DNA of 64,000 nucleotides. Origin: Anaerobaca sp035448545 (lineage in GTDB: Bacteria > Planctomycetota > Phycisphaerae > Sedimentisphaerales > Anaerobacaceae). Made by a program: the position numbers and the translations under genes. Shown in pieces: positions 61,447 through 64,000 of the stretch (its first letter is position 1; each line of letters starts with the position of its first letter). The notes under the pieces are model-generated. The model searched no databases. It was not told the origin of the DNA and saw only the letters and a program-made list of their open reading frames with translations. The stretch covers positions 51,140 to 115,139 of the forward strand of contig DAOTJE010000015.1 of assembly GCA_035448545.1 (NCBI GenBank), read 5' to 3'.

Positions 61447-61568
61447 CTGATGGTCGGCCGGAGGATGGGGCTCTGCGGGGACGCAACCCGAGCACCGGTC
61501 GGCCATCGGGGCAGACGCCGGCCCGCCCGTCGAGGTGGCCCGGCTTTCAACCAAGAAAGGCCCGGCTC

Positions 61569-62375
61569 GTGCCAAAAGCAACAGAAAGACCCGAGATTAC
61601 GGACGTTATCGGCAAGCTCCAGTACCGTCTGGCCCTGGCCGGGGGCTGGATCGATCAGCCTTTTGTCTCCCGGCTCAACCCCGACCCACCCGGCGCAATG
61701 GTCGTCGTCGCAGTTGAGCCGCAATTCCGCTGGATGGACCGCTCCGGCATCTGCGGCAGCACCCGCCAGATTGCTCTGGAGCTCTGGGGCGGCACGCTGC
61801 CCAACCGCGACCCTGAGCAGCTCGTCCGCGAACTCTACCGCGCCGAAAATGAAGGCCGGGCCGAACCCTCCGGCTCGCAGGACATGATCGGCCTGATCTA
61901 TCCGGGCATCAGCCGCCTCGACTACGACTTCCGCTGCCACGATGGCTTGTTCCCCGCCCACATCGAGTCGTGCAACGACCCTGCCGTCGCCGCCTGGCTG
62001 GCGCACGTGCTGCACATCCTGCCGGTCGCCCCGCGTCCCGACGGCTATAACCCACTCGAAACGAAGAACCTCGACCCCGCCTGGATCGCCCGCCTCGGCC
62101 GCTCCGGCCGCAATTGCTACGACGCCATCATCGCCCGTGACATCGAGCGACTCGGCGCGTCGATGAACGAGTGCATGAAATGCTGGGAGGCCATATTGCC
62201 CGGCACCGTCCACCACCGGACCTTGCGCGTCGACCTCATCGAACTATTGAGATTCTACCAGTCCTGCTATCCTGGCGCGATGTACTCCGGCTGCGGCGGC
62301 GGGTATCTCTTCGTCGCCTCCGAACAACCCGTTCCCGGCGCCTTCACGATCCAGGTGAGAATCGGAACCCCATGA
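61569..62375 (+). CDS. GHMP-kinase-like protein
   Basis: A 268-residue cytosolic protein. The N-terminus (KLQYRLALAGGWIDQP) matches the substrate-side beginning of GHMP sugar kinases (galactokinase/mevalonate-kinase type). SGICGSTRQIALELW takes the place of the GxGSS nucleotide loop, and YSGCGGGYLFVASEQ matches the C-terminal GHMP motif. It is short for the family and the nucleotide loop is unusual. A GTG start at 61569 with an AAAGG site is chosen; a longer frame upstream lies in the promoter region. It follows the arabinofuranosidase terminator. Confidence 0.7.
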   Translation: MPKATERPEITDVIGKLQYRLALAGGWIDQPFVSRLNPDPPGAMVVVAVEPQFRWMDRSGICGSTRQIALELWGGTLPNRDPEQLVRELYRAENEGRAEPSGSQDMIGLIYPGISRLDYDFRCHDGLFPAHIESCNDPAVAAWLAHVLHILPVAPRPDGYNPLETKNLDPAWIARLGRSGRNCYDAIIARDIERLGASMNECMKCWEAILPGTVHHRTLRVDLIELLRFYQSCYPGAMYSGCGGGYLFVASEQPVPGAFTIQVRIGTP

Positions 62376-62908
62376 AGCAGCCACCCCGCCATGGGTGGCA
62401 ACCCCAAGCGGAGACTGGGTATAGGGAGCTACGCACCACTTTCGGGAAAACCGGGTGGCTCATACCGCACATCCACAGGACGGCGTCGATGCAGCCAACA
62501 GCCGGGAATCTCGTTGCACGCGAACATCCCATCTGATATAAAGTAGGCAGGTCGCGTGCGATCGGAAGGCAACTTCACCACTCCGTAGACAGCACAACGG
62601 CCGCTGGATCGGAGGCCCTCATGCAGAGCGTGATCGCAAGCATGTGGCTGACGGGGGGACTGGGTGCCCGCCTTATACGGGATTCTGAGAGTCATTTCGT
62701 CGTTTCTTGCGATATACGTATTTCTACGTACAAAGGAGGTTGCCGACAGACAGATTCCACACCTTCATCGAAGGAGCAAAGCTCCGGACGGCTCAAGCAG
62801 CCAAATACAGGCGCCGAAAGAACAAGAGTGCGAATCGGTGCGAAAACGTATGCCTCCAAACGGGGCCCAAACGTTGGTGTTTTGAGTTTTTGCTGAAGGA
62901 GGATCATC
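62376..62908 (+). other. Leader region of the LamG gene with hairpin and two possible promoters
   Basis: No supportable gene. A 7-bp hairpin (GCCACCC/GGGTGGC, 62380-62399) follows the GHMP gene at once and a further GGGTGGC lies downstream. Two plus-strand promoter candidates are seen: TTGCAC (62514-62519), 17-base spacer, TATAAA (62537-62542); and TTGCGA (62707-62712), 16-base spacer, TACAAA (62729-62734). Either leaves a leader of at least 160 bases. Confidence 0.35.
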
Positions 62909-64000
62909 ATGTGCAAGAAGTGGATTGTCTTGATGTGTCTGGCCGAGCTGCTGACGCTCGGCAGCGTCGCCTCGGCTGAACTCGTGGGCTATTGGCCTTT
63001 CGATGAGGGCGCAGGAACAACCGTGACCGATGCGACCGGCCTGAACGGCGACGGGACGTTCACCGGCGACGTGAGCTGGACGGCCGGCGTCAGCAGAAGC
63101 GCCCTGCATTTCGACGGCAACGGCGACTATGTGACGCTGCCAAACAACCCACGCACGCAGCTGCGCAGCGGCGGCGGCTTTACGGTCGCGGCCTGGGTGA
63201 AGGTCGAGAAGGTTGACAACGGCGTCATCATGATGGTCGGCCAGGGTTGCAGCACCTGGGCCAGTTGGTACCTCGGCGTCGGCGGCGGTGAGCCCGACGC
63301 CCCACGCAACGAGGGGAACCTGCTGTTTGCGACGCGGACCTCGGGCGGCAGCGCCTATAACGCGGCCGTCACACCCCTGGCACCCGACACCTGGGTGCAC
63401 ATCGCGGCCACGCACGACGGGACGACCCTGGTCTTGTACCAGGACGGTGTGGAAGTGAATCGCGTCGCCGCGGGAACGCCGTACCAGAATACGGACCCGT
63501 TCTACATCGGCGGCGATCCCGGCTGCAACGGCCGGCAGTGGTTCGGCGGCAGCCTGGATGAACTCCAGATTTACGATGCGCCGGTAGCGGAGAACGAGAT
63601 CCGCAAGATCATGCGTGGCAACGCCGCAATCAGTTCGGACCCCTATCCGACCGATGGCGCCGACGACGTGCCACGAGATATTATCCTCAGTTGGAGTGCC
63701 GGCGACTTTGCCGTGGCCCACGATGTGTATTTCGGGACCTCCTTCGCCGATGTCAACAATGCCAGTCGCAGCAATCCGATGGGCGTGCTCGTCAGCCAGG
63801 GACAGGCTGCCTCCCGTTACGACCCGCCCGGCGTGCTGGACTTCGAGACGACGTACTACTGGCGCGTCGATGAGGTCAACGCCGCACCCGACAATACAAT
63901 CTTCAAAGGCGAGGTCTGGAGCTTCACAGCCGAGCCGTTTGCCTACCCGATCGCGAATGTCATAGCAACCAGCAATGGGACCTCCGACCCCATGGCCACG
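62909..64000 (+). CDS. Secreted LamG-domain protein (partial, runs off the right edge)
   Basis: 364 codons remain open to the edge. The start ATG (62909) has a GGAGGAT ribosome site and gives a signal peptide (MCKKWIVLMCLAELLTLGSV, cleaved before AELVGYWPFDEG). Residues about 25-225 are a LamG/concanavalin-like sandwich (YWPFDEGAGTTVTDATG, LHFDGNGDYVTL, WVHIAATHDGTTLVLYQDG, GGSLDELQIYDAPV). A Fn3-like planctomycete repeat follows (DGADDVPRDIILSWSAG, HDVYFGTSFADVNNAS, TYYWRVDEVN). Such proteins bind glycans outside the cell. Its C-terminus is unseen. Confidence 0.9.
   Translation, partial: MCKKWIVLMCLAELLTLGSVASAELVGYWPFDEGAGTTVTDATGLNGDGTFTGDVSWTAGVSRSALHFDGNGDYVTLPNNPRTQLRSGGGFTVAAWVKVEKVDNGVIMMVGQGCSTWASWYLGVGGGEPDAPRNEGNLLFATRTSGGSAYNAAVTPLAPDTWVHIAATHDGTTLVLYQDGVEVNRVAAGTPYQNTDPFYIGGDPGCNGRQWFGGSLDELQIYDAPVAENEIRKIMRGNAAISSDPYPTDGADDVPRDIILSWSAGDFAVAHDVYFGTSFADVNNASRSNPMGVLVSQGQAASRYDPPGVLDFETTYYWRVDEVNAAPDNTIFKGEVWSFTAEPFAYPIANVIATSNGTSDPMAT

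Noticed and set aside
62621..62979. Short plus-strand frames before the LamG gene
   Set aside because: They overlap each other and the LamG signal peptide region, lack ribosome sites and have no family resemblance.

Overview
The window is a 64-kb piece of a GC-rich bacterial chromosome. The gene content points to the Planctomycetota, most likely a Phycisphaerae or Sedimentisphaerales-type organism. The reasons are secreted lamin-tail/CotH proteins, a DUF3160 protein, a pilin-like protein with FTLIELL and a C-terminal H-x10-DG motif, tandem sialate O-acetylesterases, sialidases, LamG proteins, and many lipoprotein or signal-peptide glycosidases beside ordinary housekeeping genes. This placement is inferred from gene content; no rRNA or tRNA gene was found. 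No CRISPR array, insertion sequence or phage gene was seen.

Layout. 1-9.4 kb is mostly minus-strand housekeeping: the end of a flavoprotein gene, an M48 lipoprotein, mutS (apparently leaderless), a toxin-antitoxin pair, a shortened MnmE-like GTPase with coaX, obg, rpmA (no rplU beside it) and a thioredoxin-like lipoprotein lacking one active-site Cys. 9.6-15.4 kb on the plus strand holds two paralogous sialate O-acetylesterases, rnpA, a small MerR regulator and an MCE protein. 15.7-19.9 kb holds a lipid-kinase-like gene, a CYTH gene and leuS.

20.2-30.8 kb (minus) is the most interesting block. It holds a VTC-type polyphosphate polymerase, a DUF4956 membrane protein, a HlyD-type adaptor and a TolC-type lipoprotein, followed by a small lamin-tail protein. 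It is preceded by a 1504-residue secreted CotH-kinase/lamin-tail protein with a near-identical promoter design. 30.9-34.8 kb carries a ComEA-like protein, a GH10-like protein without its catalytic glutamates, and an anti-sigma/STAS partner-switch module with an unknown companion.

35-45 kb contains an Rrf2-like regulator without Cys ligands, a MazG-like protein, a two-gene MetPS-type sodium symporter, an amidohydrolase lacking two metal ligands, a zinc-ribbon gene behind a folded leader, a double sialidase, LemA with an HtpX-like protease and several very small membrane proteins, and a cold-shock gene with its promoter and terminator. 45.4-64 kb is a carbohydrate-use region: Gfo/Idh/MocA oxidoreductase, radical SAM enzyme, pilin-like protein, clan-A glycosidase, DUF3160, exported dipeptide-epimerase-like enzyme, GH42-like and GH28-like proteins, GH51 arabinofuranosidase, GHMP-kinase-like protein and a LamG protein running off the edge. 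Two decayed gene ends (a carbohydrate-binding-type C-terminus and a frameshifted GH28 C-terminus) lie between intact genes and suggest turnover of secreted-glycosidase genes.

Good sigma-70-type promoters (TTGACA/TATAAT-like, 16-18 spacer) can be read upstream of many genes. Most starts have a GGAGG-like ribosome site. Starts were moved inward from the longest frame wherever a signal peptide, family start or ribosome site favoured it.
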